Positions 44,929 to 56,219 of a stretch of DNA of 64,000 nt are shown here, piece after piece. The stretch is from the NCBI GenBank assembly GCA_918026815.1, contig CAKJVC010000062.1:58546-122545 (forward strand). The letters run 5' to 3'. Source of the DNA: Chalara sp. BL73 (taxonomy: Eukaryota > Ascomycota > Leotiomycetes > Helotiales). The translations under genes were made by a program, and so were the position numbers. The notes under the pieces are model-generated. The model had not been told where the DNA came from. It saw only the letters and a program-made list of their open reading frames with translations, and did no database searches. The number at the start of each line of letters is the position of its first letter. Within the stretch, counting starts at the first letter, position 1.

Positions 44929-47630
44929 TCACTTTCCCTCGGCAACTTCAAAACTTTCCTCGTCCCAGCCATAGACACTCCTCAACCGACCAGCGAATAT
45001 AAGCAACAAATGACCTTCAATCTTAGCTTTGTGCGGCCTATGCAGCGTTAACGACTTTTGCACACCCATGCCCTGAGCCGGACAAAACGTAAAGACTGAT
45101 CCAAACTTTGGGATAACAGAGAACTTCAGGTCCGCCATTGCCGCCTCGAAAGATAACCAGGTGATTGAACCTCTTGCCGCAGATTTGGAGAACAGAGTTG
45201 AAAAGACTTCGATAGTTTTCGCTTTGACTTTGAAGATAGGTGGTGGTGTCTGGGTCTCAGATTGCGTTGCAGGTGGCGGGAGGGCGATGTCATAAGAACT
45301 TGAGTGTGTTGGGCGGGTCTTGTCTTTCTGTCTTCGCTGCTGCACTCGTACTTCAGGGGTGGAAGATTCGGTAATCGTGGTTAATGGTATAAACTCAGCT
45401 CTTGTCCTTTGTCGCAAGAAGAATTCTTGGATATTCGAAACGCAAATTTCGATTAGATCCTGATAGAGGAATCCCATTTTGGTTCCCGTTTTGTCAACAA
45501 TGAACTTTTCTAGCGCGTTCAAAGCTCCCGTGGTCATGCCAGGCTCTAGGAGATTGTCGATTGGAATGGTGAAATCAGACAGATCAACGTCTGTCTTCAG
45601 AGCATCAAGCTCAGCCGCCAACTCCTTCGATTTTGAGACATATATTTGCCCCTTCTTAGCGTTTATAGAAGGCAAGTGGAGCTTGGCCGACAAAGACTGA
45701 ACAAAGCCTGCTATGACAGCCATATCGCAGAAGGATTCAAACTCTCTTTCTTGCATATCTTCCCGCTCACTAGGATGGAGATGATGAAGGTCATCCAGCT
45801 TCTGGATCCAGGCAACTGACTTGGAGACATCAGTTTCGGCCTGGCAGAGGCGAAGCATGTAATGAAGCTGTGGGTTGTCTCTTGTAAGAAGCTCCGGTTT
45901 GCCTTTCATGGCAACTCGCGCAACTCCATTGTCATACACTCCATAGACACGTCGGAAATGTTTTGAGCCCGAGCCTGTTTGCACATGTCGTTTGAAAAGC
46001 TTTTGTACCCGGCCATACTCCATATGACAAACATTAGAAATCTCCTGGAGAACGGTCGCTCTGCAGATCGGATCTTTAGGCGTCTCGACAAGAAATTGTA
46101 AGAGCTGACAAATATACTCCCAGGTTGCAGCACCAATGATTACATTGTGGAGCATTTCGTAGACAGCAATACTGATGTATTTGTCTGTTAGATGTGGCAT
46201 AATTCGGCCTTTCTCGTCTTGTACAAGCTCCTAAAATAGCAAGTCAGTATCTGCGAGCGATGGACTATGTCAAACTGGTAAGCGAAATAGTGCTTTGCTA
46301 TAGGGAAGATTAACGCTTGGAAGGCCCCGAAGGGCTAATGAGATCCTTGGTTAAGAAATTTTTCTAAAGCCACGAGCAATGAGCATAATCTATCAAAAAG
46401 AAACTTCAATCAACAAAGGAAGGGAATAAGCTGAAATTATTTATGGTAGCGGAGAACCACTAAGTCATGAGCAAGAAAATAACTGCACGGCTGTGCATTA
46501 CTGCAAAAATAATTTGTACTCTAAAGTATGCTTAGTTAGAATAATTCAAAGTTGCAAGAGATAAGGACAGAATTAAGCAATACTTGGCTAGGCAGATTTT
46601 GAGATTTGCGAGAATCGAGCCTAACCTTAAGGAATGCCAGGCTGGGAAGCATTACAAAGTCGCAAGAAGTGAGGAGCGACTTATCATCACGGTTCTTAAC
46701 ACAAGCGTAACCCAATGTCAAATAAAAGTCATGCAGCAAAATGGTACAGATATTACCCCCAAATTAACTTACAGGTTTGCTAAAGAACCATAAGTTGACC
46801 ATATGTGCAAAGAAAACAGGTTCCGTACGGCAGAGGCTCAGGTACTCATTGAGGGATGCTTTCTGGTCAACAGCGCTAGCGAGAAGGTCTTCCACCGATG
46901 TCTCTTGTTTCGGTGTAATGGAAAGTTTGGAAAGAGCGGCTTGTGCAGCTTCCTTGGGTTTCTTTGGGGATTCCTTTGTGTCTCTGGATGTGGAGCCGAT
47001 GTCAAGGATATCCTCGATTAGTATATTGAGTGTCTGCAGAGTATAGAGTTGTCTTTCAAGGATTAATTCTCCGGTCGATTGAGGGAGGCAGACACCGGCA
47101 TCTACAGCAGCAGACAGATCCCGCATAGTCTCTTCGTACCCCGCCCGATTAGAAGCCTTGTACGACTGCCCGTACTGGTGTTCGTCGTCTATAAACATCG
47201 TAAAAGAGTACTTGAACTCGTCAGCATGACGGAGGTTATACATGCGCATGCTGTTCAATATGACTGCGGCATCTCCTGGCCCGCCATTAGGACCTTCGGC
47301 ATATTGGTCGGCGAGGGATTTTGTGGCTCGGTACTTTAATATATCTAACATGTACTCAGCAGGTTCGACCACATCCCGAAGATTGATCTCTGGTATAATC
47401 TTGTAAACATTTCCCATTGATCGGTCCTTGGGATCCTTCAATACAACACCTTCTGCGGCGCCAGCTTTTAAGGCCTTAGCTCGCTGTCCCCGATCGAAAG
47501 AGCGCCACAACTGCTCTACCTTTGTGCCATGTATGTGATATTTTCTAGCCAGGTCCTTGCGCAATTCCTGGATAGCTTCCCGTTTCCCTTCTATAGGGCG
47601 ACTCATGATGCGGGGTTTCCTGGACCCCAA
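44929..47630 (-). CDS. IPA-like fungal protein (function unknown)
   Basis: Two exons (47630-46773, 46230-44929) make 719 residues. The N-terminal half is charged and mainly helical (KREAIQELRKDLARKYHIHGTK, EPAEYMLDILKYRA). The C-terminal 90 residues have the conserved fungal IPA-protein layout: IEVFSTLFSK, ITWLSFEAAMADLKF, KFGSVFTFCP, LTLHRPHKAKIEGHLL and GRLRSVYGWDEE. The domain resembles a small RNA-binding HicA-like fold by pattern, but no activity is established to my knowledge. The intron is 542 nt, ten times the local norm, yet has good splice sites (GTAAGT, ...CTATTTTAG), and the phase is kept. Met 47606 (MSRPIEGK) is an alternative start. Confidence 0.75.
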
Positions 47631-47995
47631 TATGCATAAACAAATTCACGACCTCTCGTAAGTCGGTGTATTATGCGCGGAGCCGACCTGGAAACAATGG
47701 ATGAGTTAGCAATGCAAATATAGCGGGGAATGTCAGCTTACATACAGTATGCCAAAAGGTTATTAGTAGTTCTAGACCCCTCGGTAAGTTTTGCTTCTCG
47801 AAAGTGGTTGATGGTTGAGAATGAGATTCGGGAAAGCGGTGGGGCTTGAAACGTGTTCACGTGACCGCGTCAACTACAATAACCAGTGACCTATAGCATA
47901 CAATATCTCACGGCCCTAAGCGCCGCTTGGTTATTCCCACCAGCCAAATTCTCTGTAGACAACAGCTGCTTTGATTGTTGCTAACGCTTACTTTC
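47631..47995. other. Short intergenic region
   Basis: 365 bp between the IPA-like start codon and the displaced tail of the oxidoreductase gene. Likely promoter of the IPA-like gene; nothing else seen. Confidence 0.4.
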
Positions 47996-48057
47996 TTACT
48001 TAAGCTTCTTAATAAAATCAGCACATCTCTCTGCAACCATTACAGCCGGCGCTTGTA
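47996..48057 (-). pseudogene. Displaced 3' end of the GMC oxidoreductase gene
   Basis: Reading leftwards from the transposon border, the bases encode QAPAVMVAERCADFIKKLK and a TAA at 47998-47996. That is the natural end of a GMC oxidoreductase and continues exactly from the SAHV codons at 50242-50253 across the inserted element. It is now cut off from its gene by 2.2 kb. Confidence 0.85.
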
Positions 48058-50241
48058 ACCGAGATCCCGTGACAAATCCCGTCCCGCATCAAATCCCACT
48101 CAAATTTATCAATTGAACTTATGGTAAAAAATTAATAAAAAATCAACCATAAATCTATATACAATAAAAGTAGGCTTAATCGATTTATAATAATTCATTG
48201 TATTATTTTTACAAAAAAGAAGATTTTTAAAAGCGTAATAGTAGCTTAATTGCTTTTTCAACTCGATTTTTCTGCACTATTTTTTTTACAACAACTTTTT
48301 TATTTACTACTTAATTTTAAGCTTTTTTTCTAGGTTTTGAAGTTGAAAAAGCTTTAATAAATGCTTTTTAAGGTTTTGTTATTTTTTGTAAAGCTAAATT
48401 AAGTGTAATAGTAGTAAAAAACGACTTTTTAGCTAGTGACTGTAATCGAAAAAAATTCTAGTCGGCTTTCTTTTTTTGTAATTAAGCTTTAGCTAATCGA
48501 GCTTTTTTTTTTTTTACTTTTTTAACTTTAATAGCTTTATTAAGTTCAATTTGAACTTTTCGAGCATTTTTTTGATTTTTTATAGTTTTAGCTTTATTTT
48601 CTTTTTTTAATTAGTATTTTTTGATTTTTTCGACTTTAGCTAGCGAATACACAATAGTTTTTTAATTAGGTTTTTTACTTAAATCAAGTTTTCGGCTTTT
48701 TTTTCTTTTTAATTTTTTATATATAATAGCTTTTTTTAACTTTTTATTCTCGTGTTTCGCGATATTAGCTTTTGTAATTGCAGTTTGCAGCTTTTTAAAC
48801 ACTTTTTGTATAACGTTTTTACTAGGATTTTGTTAATATGCTTTTAGAACTAAACGTACAGTTTTAAAGTTTGTAAACGTAGAAATCGTATTAAGAACTT
48901 TTTTTGCAATAAACTTTTTAATACGTTGTACTAAATTAATTATATTTTTTCGATTAACTAGCTAAATACTAGGCTTTTAAAAAGTATGCTAAATATTTTT
49001 TTCGAAAAAAACTTTATTAAAAAAAAGCTTAAATAAATCAAAAAACATGCTTTTGCTTATAGTCGTAAAGCTACTGCTAGCTGCTAATAGCATATCGAGT
49101 CGTACAAAGTAAACTGTAGCAAAAAAGCCGAACAAACTAACATCGAAAAGTTGCAATTTGTGTGTAAAATGTAATAGTAAAATCAATATAATTATACGGT
49201 AGCGATTAGCTTATTCGACGAATTCGTAATTTACATAACTAAAATAGCTATTTACTATTAATAAACGCTTAAATCGAAAACTAGCTAGCTGAATATAGCG
49301 ATTAAACACTTTTTTTAGTTACTTTATTCCGAGTTTATTACTACTTTATTTATTTTTAAATAAAGCAAAATAAATATTTGAATTTTTATTAACGTTTTTA
49401 AACTAACTAAATTGCAGTTAGTAATTTGATTTTTTGTAAATTAAAAAAAAAAAAATAACTTTTTTTATTGCTAAAATGCAAGTTAAACAACTAATAAACT
49501 CTCGATTGCCGTTTTAACGATTTTTTATTTTACTTAGCTTATTTATAGCTTGTTGGCTTATAATTTTTTTTATTATACGACTTATTTTTATAAGAAATTT
49601 TTTTTTATTAAAATTATATATATTGTTAACTGTAATTTAATATTTTTTAATTGTACGCTTTAGCTGCGAAACGTAGCTAGTTAGCTAATTACTTTTTTAA
49701 AAATTAATATTAAATCAACTACTTAACCGAGTAATTTACGTTGTTATAAAACAATTGAAACATAAGCTTATATTCAGCGACAACTCGCAAATTATTAATG
49801 TTACGCAAATACATCGATTTAAGTTCCGATTTATACCGAGCTACAAATTAGCCGACTTAGTTTTTTTTTACACTTTTTTTTTTTAGCTTTTCCGCAAAGT
49901 TTTTGACTATTTTACTAGTAGAAAGCATTTGCTTTTTACTTAAATAGTTAATTCTACGAATAAGCTCTCGTTCCTGAAAGTCTGTAAAGCATTGTCGGCC
50001 AATAAAGTCTGTATAGGCTTTATAACAGGTTTGACTTTTCAGCTTTTTGTTAATCGACGTACGATTACATCTAAAGTGTGTCGCTGCTTGGGAAGCATTT
50101 AGAAACTTCTTTGATCGAATTGAATCAACAGCTTTGTTAATAACGTCTGATTTGGCGTAGTTATTCATGTTTGAAGATTTATATAGAATGCATTTTTGAG
50201 TGGGATTTGATGCGGGGCGGGATTTGTCACGGGATCTCGGT
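48058..50241 (-). mobile_element. pogo/Fot-type (Tc1/mariner) DNA transposon, 2,184 bp, TA target duplication
   Basis: Ends are 47-bp terminal inverted repeats with one mismatch. Both begin ACCGAGATCCCGTGACAA and continue through GCATCAAATCCCACTCAAA. TA flanks each side (48056-48057, 50242-50243). The interior is extremely AT-rich with stops in all frames, as expected after heavy repeat-induced point mutation; only the first 103 transposase codons are still open. The size suits pogo-like elements. It is inserted in the last exon of the GMC oxidoreductase gene. Confidence 0.9.
49857..50168 (-). pseudogene. pogo-type transposase, N-terminal DNA-binding remnant
   Basis: 103 residues from an ATG 74 bp inside the element. 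The pattern is a Psq-type helix-turn-helix followed by the start of the CENP-B-type domain: VINKAVDSIRSKKFLNASQA, ATHFRCNRTSINKKLKSQ, then FTDFQERELIRRINYL. The catalytic DDE domain should follow towards 48,400 but is destroyed by stops. Together with the TA duplication this fixes the superfamily. Not functional. Confidence 0.78.
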
Positions 50242-52327
50242 TACATGAGCAGACACAATCTGCGGGAACACACTTGTATCACAAACCCTTAACCCGTCCA
50301 CCCCATAAACCCGCAACTCATCATCCACGACCCCGGGGGCCTTTGGGTCGTTCTCTGGCGCCATTCTACAACTACTTGTATAGTGATAAAGAGTCCTGAC
50401 TCTGCGACGAATGTACTTGTCAAGCTCGTCATCGTTGCCATTGTCGATATCTCTCTGCTGGGCTTCCTCGGTGAATACGAGATTCTGCAGAAGAGGGAAT
50501 CCGGAGGCCTTCATAGCTTCTCCTAATTTCAAGGATAATCGCACGGCGGCACGCAAGACAACGTAGTCCGCGGGGTCTGAGAGAATCCCGAAATCGACTT
50601 TGGGTTGATCATGAGGGTTTGAGGATGATAGGCGGACAGTGCCGCGCGATTTGGGCTGCACATGACTAGCAAGCAGTGAAAATGCGCCGATCTTGGAAAA
50701 CAGGCGGTTGTGCTCCTCGAGATCATCCATCGCGCTAGTGGCAATTGGCATCAGCTCTATGTCAGGAACGTAGTCTTGAGGGTTTGATATCGCTGCCTCA
50801 GGGCTATCTTTCGAAGGTCTGGCGGGCATATCGGAGCGAAACTCAGTACCACCTTTGGCGAGGGATGAGGAGCGGACAAAAAGAGAAAGGATTTGAACAG
50901 GATTGCCCAAGATACCAGTTCCCCAAATGAGGTATTTGAGAAATTCTAGACCGCCTTTCAGCACGGGGGATACTGCGACGGCAGTGAGAGATTCATTTAT
51001 GGGTACCTCCCAAGCTACTGGAACGCCATGGTGGTCAGTCTATTAAAAAAAAATCATCTGTCAGCACTATCGCATAGAGTAGCCCACGGGGCCCATTATG
51101 ATAGTAACATACGAGCTCCGATCCAACACCAGGGAGATCATGCACAACCTCGATACCATTTTCTTCGAGATGAGCACGCGGTCCGATGCCGCTGCACGAA
51201 TTAATTGTCAGATTTGGGCTTTTGCTTTAGATAGGGAAAGGGGGCCTTACCTGAGCATTAGAACCTGGGGCGAGCCAATAGAACCGGAGCAGACAATCAC
51301 TTCCTTTTTGACCTTTACTGACCAAACTTTGTCCGATTTTGGGTCCGTAAGTTTGAAAAGCACTTTTTTCACCCGGGGCTTTCCCTTTTCCTCTTGCCCA
51401 GAGAATACAATGCGAGAAACGATTGCCATTGTGCAGATTGTCAGGTTCTTCTCCCGCTTCAGAGCAACTTCTCTAGGCAGAAAGGCGTCAAAAGTCGAGA
51501 CGCGCCTATTATTTTCGTCTATAGTCGAGTCTAGAGTAGCAAGTCCATCAGCAGGAGCGTCAGGGGCAGCCGTGTCTGGAACACGCGGAAAGCCCATGGC
51601 TACGGCAGCATCGCTGAACCTAACTTGGTTTTAGAATCTAGATAATGTCGCATGGCAATGGGACAACTTGGGATTGAACTAACACGCGGTATACATTGAA
51701 CAGCCAGGTAACATATATGAATGAACGAGTGATCCATGTGCCTGTTTACCATAGATTTTCAGTTACAGATCCAGAGAGGTCCACCTGTTACATACCTGAA
51801 TCCCCACGGTAGCTCAACTTTGGTTTGTCCAACGCTTTCTCTCCTTTCACGAAATAAGGTAGTACTTTCTCATAGCTCCATTCAGGATGGCCCAAGGCAG
51901 CCCACGCATCATAATCCGCAGGTGTTCCACGCGTATAAACCATGCCGTTGATTCGCGAGCCACCGCCAAGCACCTCCCCTCGAAAGAATAGGCTTTTGCG
52001 ATTGTCGCAATACTTCATTGGCTCACAATTCCAGCTGGAAGCACCGCCATCCGACTTGAGAATGTTCGAAGATACTATGGGAACACGAGAAATCCACGTA
52101 TCATTGGCTGGACCTCGCTCAAGAAGCAGGACAGAAACGTTGGGATCTTCACTCAGGCGCGATGCTAAAGCACATCCCGCGGTCCCGCCTGTAGTATCTC
52201 AATTAATACCACTAGGAGAGAGAAAGGTTTTGTGACACCTACCGCCCGCAACAACATAATCGAACTCACGAGAATCGACATCTTGAGGACAACGTTCCGG
52301 ATACTTGCGACCAAATGGCCACCACAT
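50227..52327 (-). CDS. GMC oxidoreductase, last exon truncated by a transposon
   Basis: Exons: 52327-52243, 52188-51796, about 51628-51251, 51191-51113, 51039-50227. The FAD-binding motif is VVAGGGTAGCALASRLSED, split by the first intron, with the acid loop VLLLERG. GMC signature 1 is FFRGEVLGGGSRINGMVYTRG, and signature 2 is EVIVCSGSIGSPQVLMLSGIG, joined over an intron. The first catalytic His is in LYHYTSSCRM and the second in VSAHV. A pogo element enters right after that His, splitting the following Val codon. The frame then reads four element-derived residues (TEIP) and stops, so about 19 natural C-terminal residues are lost. The exon 2/3 junction (51629-51795) is uncertain; homologues may have an extra small exon there. 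The family oxidises alcohols or sugars. Divergent from the P450 at 53541. Confidence 0.85.
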
Positions 52328-53540
52328 AGCGCTGTGAGGACTGCGAGAGGAAGAGTTGAGTGATCAGCGTACAGAAAGGAGCAGATGCAATGAGGAGCTC
52401 CGTTGGTAGTAGAAATGAGGTAATTACAATAGACAACAATTCTGAATCACTCTTTTGATATCCAAGTTTTTAAAGAGAGTGGGCCGCAGTTACAGCTTCC
52501 AACGCCGCCTCGAAGAGACAAGAGAAAAAAGGCAGAAATGCGCGCGTGCGGGGCGAGATAAGAGAACAGGCTAGTGAATCAAACCACGATCGTGCTATAA
52601 ATCATAATATCATATCGTGTTGGACCACGTTGAGTTATTGTTGGTGGTGTTGACGTGGTAAAACAGTGTGCCCTTGCATGTCACATGCATTTAGCCGCCT
52701 CGACGCCAAGAAAAGTGAGGGAAAATGGAGCAAACGCAAATGCAAAGCAAAAGCCACGCCGCACAGTTGCAGGAGACTGCCGATTGGGTAGCTTGTTACG
52801 TTTCTAGCTTGTATTGTATAGACCACTTATGGTTATGAGAGTAGAATTTACGGAGGCACCCGCTACCCGGCAGCATTTACGGTATTGCCTCTCAACCCCA
52901 GTTAGGGTTACATTGTAAGGTTGCCGGGGGCTGATAACCTTATGTCGAATCCTCCTCTTGCATATGCATGTCAGCGGCGCCACGCGTTACTGTACTTATG
53001 GTCTGTAATTGATTCGATAGCCTCGTTCCCACAACCCATCTTGTCGGAATGGGACTTGTTTCCCAGGCTAGCATCCTGCATAATCGCGAAGTCTTATCCT
53101 CGCGGGAGGAAACTTTTACATTTGATTTACAAATTACAGTACCACTTTGTGGCCGCCATCTACTTTCACATGTTACTCCCCAATCCGGTAAGCCAAAGAG
53201 CGTGGTGATGGTCGAAGCTGAGAACAAGGATTAGGTCAGGTCTTCAGAAGCACAACGCTTCCTCATGCTGGATCTGCATCAGCCTCCTTGGACAAGCGAG
53301 CGCACGTTGGACTGGCACTTTGTTCACTATATCCGCGCTTGCGGCATCATCAGATTGTAATTGTAATACCGATTTGCTCTCGTAGTCTTGTGTTTGGCTC
53401 TCCCTTTCATGAGTTGAGATGAACTAAGGGCTCCACAGTAACTAAGGCAGCCATTTTCGTTGTCATTATCTCGCTGTCGCAGGCACCCTTAGTCCTCTAA
53501 TCTATATGTTTCCTTCAATCAGCGTGGAGTTTCGGCAGAT
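52328..53540. promoter_or_regulatory. Divergent intergenic region between GMC oxidoreductase and P450
   Basis: 1.2 kb between two divergent starts. No coding frame is convincing. It would carry both promoters; I see no clear operator. Confidence 0.35.
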
Positions 53541-55194
53541 ATGGAAAGTAGCAGACTGGAAATCTCTGCTCTATCGCCTGCGTTGCTAGGGCTAGCATTC
53601 TCGCTATTCCTACTCTCTCTAGCGCTCAAACCAAAGAATTACATCAATGAACCTTTGTACATTCTACCCAAGGTTCCAGTGTTTGGCCACGTACTTGGAA
53701 TGATGAAAAAGCAAGCTCGTTACTTGGTCGATATTTAGTCAGTCTTCTAGGTGCTTCTTCTCATTCAAGATCTCCTGCTAATTATTCCCTGCAAGTGAAA
53801 CTTCAGGATTGGACATATACACAATACCCTTTCCAGGTCTACCTGGAGGGAAAGCCTATGTCGCGAACTCTCCAGAAATATATACCGCGATGCAAAGAAT
53901 TCCTGCCAAGATCTCTATGCGCTATGTCGAGACTCTATATACTCCTAAACTGGCCGGTCTAAGCCCATCTGGGGCGAGGATTCTCGCAGAATATGTCAAC
54001 GTTGGCGAATCACAGCCTAGCTATTTGAAGGACGGAATTGCCAGTTCACAAAGAACCTTGATGCCAGGTGAATCGTTGACTACTGCCACTCGCCTTGCTT
54101 GCTATAACTTGGCCACCGCTATTGGAAACCTTAAGCGTGACTCAAGGGGTCCAGTTGACCTGTGGAGTTGGGTTGCTAGTGAAGTGATGTCATCGGCCAC
54201 CAATAGTTTCTATGGCCCAAAGAATCCATATAAGGACCCCGATGTAGTTAAAGCATACCAGTAAGCTCTAAATAGCAGGAGGTTTTATCTTGACAAGATG
54301 ATAATGGCTGTCTAACAAGAAACAGTGATTTTTAAGACAACGCTTCGGGAGTCGTATCCTACCCATATCCAAAGTATACATGTGCGAAAGCATACGCCGC
54401 CCGTAGCAAAATCATTGCAGCATTTATGAAATACTATTCTGATGGGGGATCTGAACTCTCTTCATCTTGGGTACAGAGTGCAGCAAAAGTATCTGCCGAA
54501 TACCAGGTTTCTGCTTCGGATATAGCTAGTATGGATGTTGCCAATACCCATGGACTTGTAGCCAACTCCATGCCTTCTGGATTTTGGGTGCTATACCACG
54601 TCTTCAATGACGAAAAGCTGCTCGCTGAAGTGCGTGCTGCGATTATGCATTTACTAACTACATCTGAAAGCGGTAGTGTCGTTCATTATGAGCTGGACGT
54701 AAGGAACATTCGAGAGGTACCCATTCTGAGATCGGTTTTCCACGAGGTGTTGCGCTATTACTCAAGAGGCGCTGGAAGCAGACTAGTTGTTGAAGATACC
54801 ACAATCAACAACCGGTATCTGCTGAAAAAAGGCACATTTATTTTTATGCCACACCAGTCATACCATTTTAACAAAAACTCCTGGGGACCAAACGCCAATG
54901 AATTCGACCCGCGAAGGTTCATGGACACAAAACAGCCCGCCGGTGCGTTTATCGCGTTTGGCGGCGGGCAGAGCTTATGCCCTGGCCGCTTCTTTGCTCA
55001 GAATCAGGTCTTATCTATCTGTGCTATGATGACTCTTCGCTTTGATGTAAAAACCAGCAGGCGGTGCTTGGGTTCACCCAGGTTCGGATGAACATGACTC
55101 GACAATCAATGTTCACCCACCCATAGGGGAAGTTATGGTACATATTAGGCATAGAGAAACTTGGCAGGACGGGGTATGGAGATTCAGGGTCTAG
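53541..55194 (+). pseudogene. Cytochrome P450 with one stop and one frameshift
   Basis: Exon 1 (53541-53737) encodes a membrane anchor (ALLGLAFSLFLLSLAL) and the Pro-rich hinge PKVPVFGHVLG. Exon 2 (53796-54260) continues DIYTIPFPGLPGGKAYVAN. Exon 3 from 54326 meets a TAA at 54333-54335 in its third codon, with no alternative splice that keeps the frame. After it come the I-helix region, the K-helix ExxR in FHEVLRYYSRGAGSR, the DPRRF motif and the haem-binding FGGGQSLCPGRFFA. At an AAAAA run (about 55049-55053) one extra A shifts the frame; the natural tail GEVMVHIRHRETW is read in the next frame and ends at TAG 55192-55194. The overall pattern is that of fungal P450s similar to sterol 7-alpha-hydroxylase-type enzymes. 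Probably a recent pseudogene, or carrying sequencing errors. Confidence 0.78.
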
Positions 55195-56219
55195 ATTGAA
55201 TGTGAAAATGTTGGTTTGCTGCTCTTTTCACCCCGTAGTATCAACCACCGAATCTGTCTATATGTCAGTTACATGTCATAGACCAGTATCTAGTAGATTG
55301 CACCCTGTTTTCCTTTCTCCAGACTCCAGAATTCTTGAATTCTTCCACTCCTACATTCAATAGTTCGAAACCTTGTGAGAAGGGCGAAACTTTGTGTACT
55401 CTCACTGGCCGAATTGTTCACTAAAGGTGAGACATAACTATGTCTTAACAGTGATGACAGAACCTAAGTGGGCCCTGATCAAGCCTTCCATTCTGCTCAA
55501 CGGCGCAATTGCTGTACCTGCATTCAGAAAGCGCCATGCATCCGATCCTTCAGCCATGCCCGGCAACGTACCGCTCAAAATATCGCTATACTTCTTAAGG
55601 AACTCAAACGCAGCAGGCATTACGTACAGTAGCGATCTGGTCTGTATCGCTTCGAGATACAAACTGAAAGAAGAAGAAAAATAGCTCATATTCCTGAGAC
55701 CCATACCGTTTCCGTTACCCATATACCTAATGCAATAACTTTACATATATCTGAGCATGAGAATATACGGAAGCACCATCCATGTCCTCTAGAGAGTCTC
55801 TGAATAACCACAGCATGGTGCCGATATCCTAGAATTGTTGCAGCAGTGACTTTCGTCCAGACTCTTTGCATTATCCAGTAATAAATGTTCATTCACATCA
55901 ATCAAATAGTGAAAGCACATGATCTCAACACCAGGCTGTGTAGTATGATAGATCTCATTGCGCCGCTCTCTTCCTCAGAGTCTAGAAAGTGTTAACCAAT
56001 CCACTCTGATGCGTTTATGGCGCTTCGGTCTGAATCAAGTTCATTCCCGCGCTCATATCCTAGTGCATTCAGAATTTCCAGGTGCATGGTGTTGTCTGAA
56101 CTGCGCTCAGTTGTGGTAGTATCAAGGTTGCTTCTGGATTTGTACTTAGTTCCTAATCGGCAATCGATAACTTGCATGTTACAATGACATGGTAGGAACT
56201 CTATTGAGGCTGAAACGTT
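55195..56219. other. Intergenic, one unassigned minus-strand frame
   Basis: Contains an open minus-strand frame at 55438-55722 (95 codons; hydrophobic centre SLLYVMPAAFEFLKKY) that matches nothing I know and may be chance. No repeats noted. Confidence 0.35.

Noticed and set aside
48120..50160. Centromere-like AT-rich DNA
   Set aside because: Fully explained by a delimited transposon with TIRs and TA duplication that has become AT-rich.
55438..55722. Minus-strand 95-codon frame downstream of the P450
   Set aside because: No recognisable domain, no clear promoter or splice partner.
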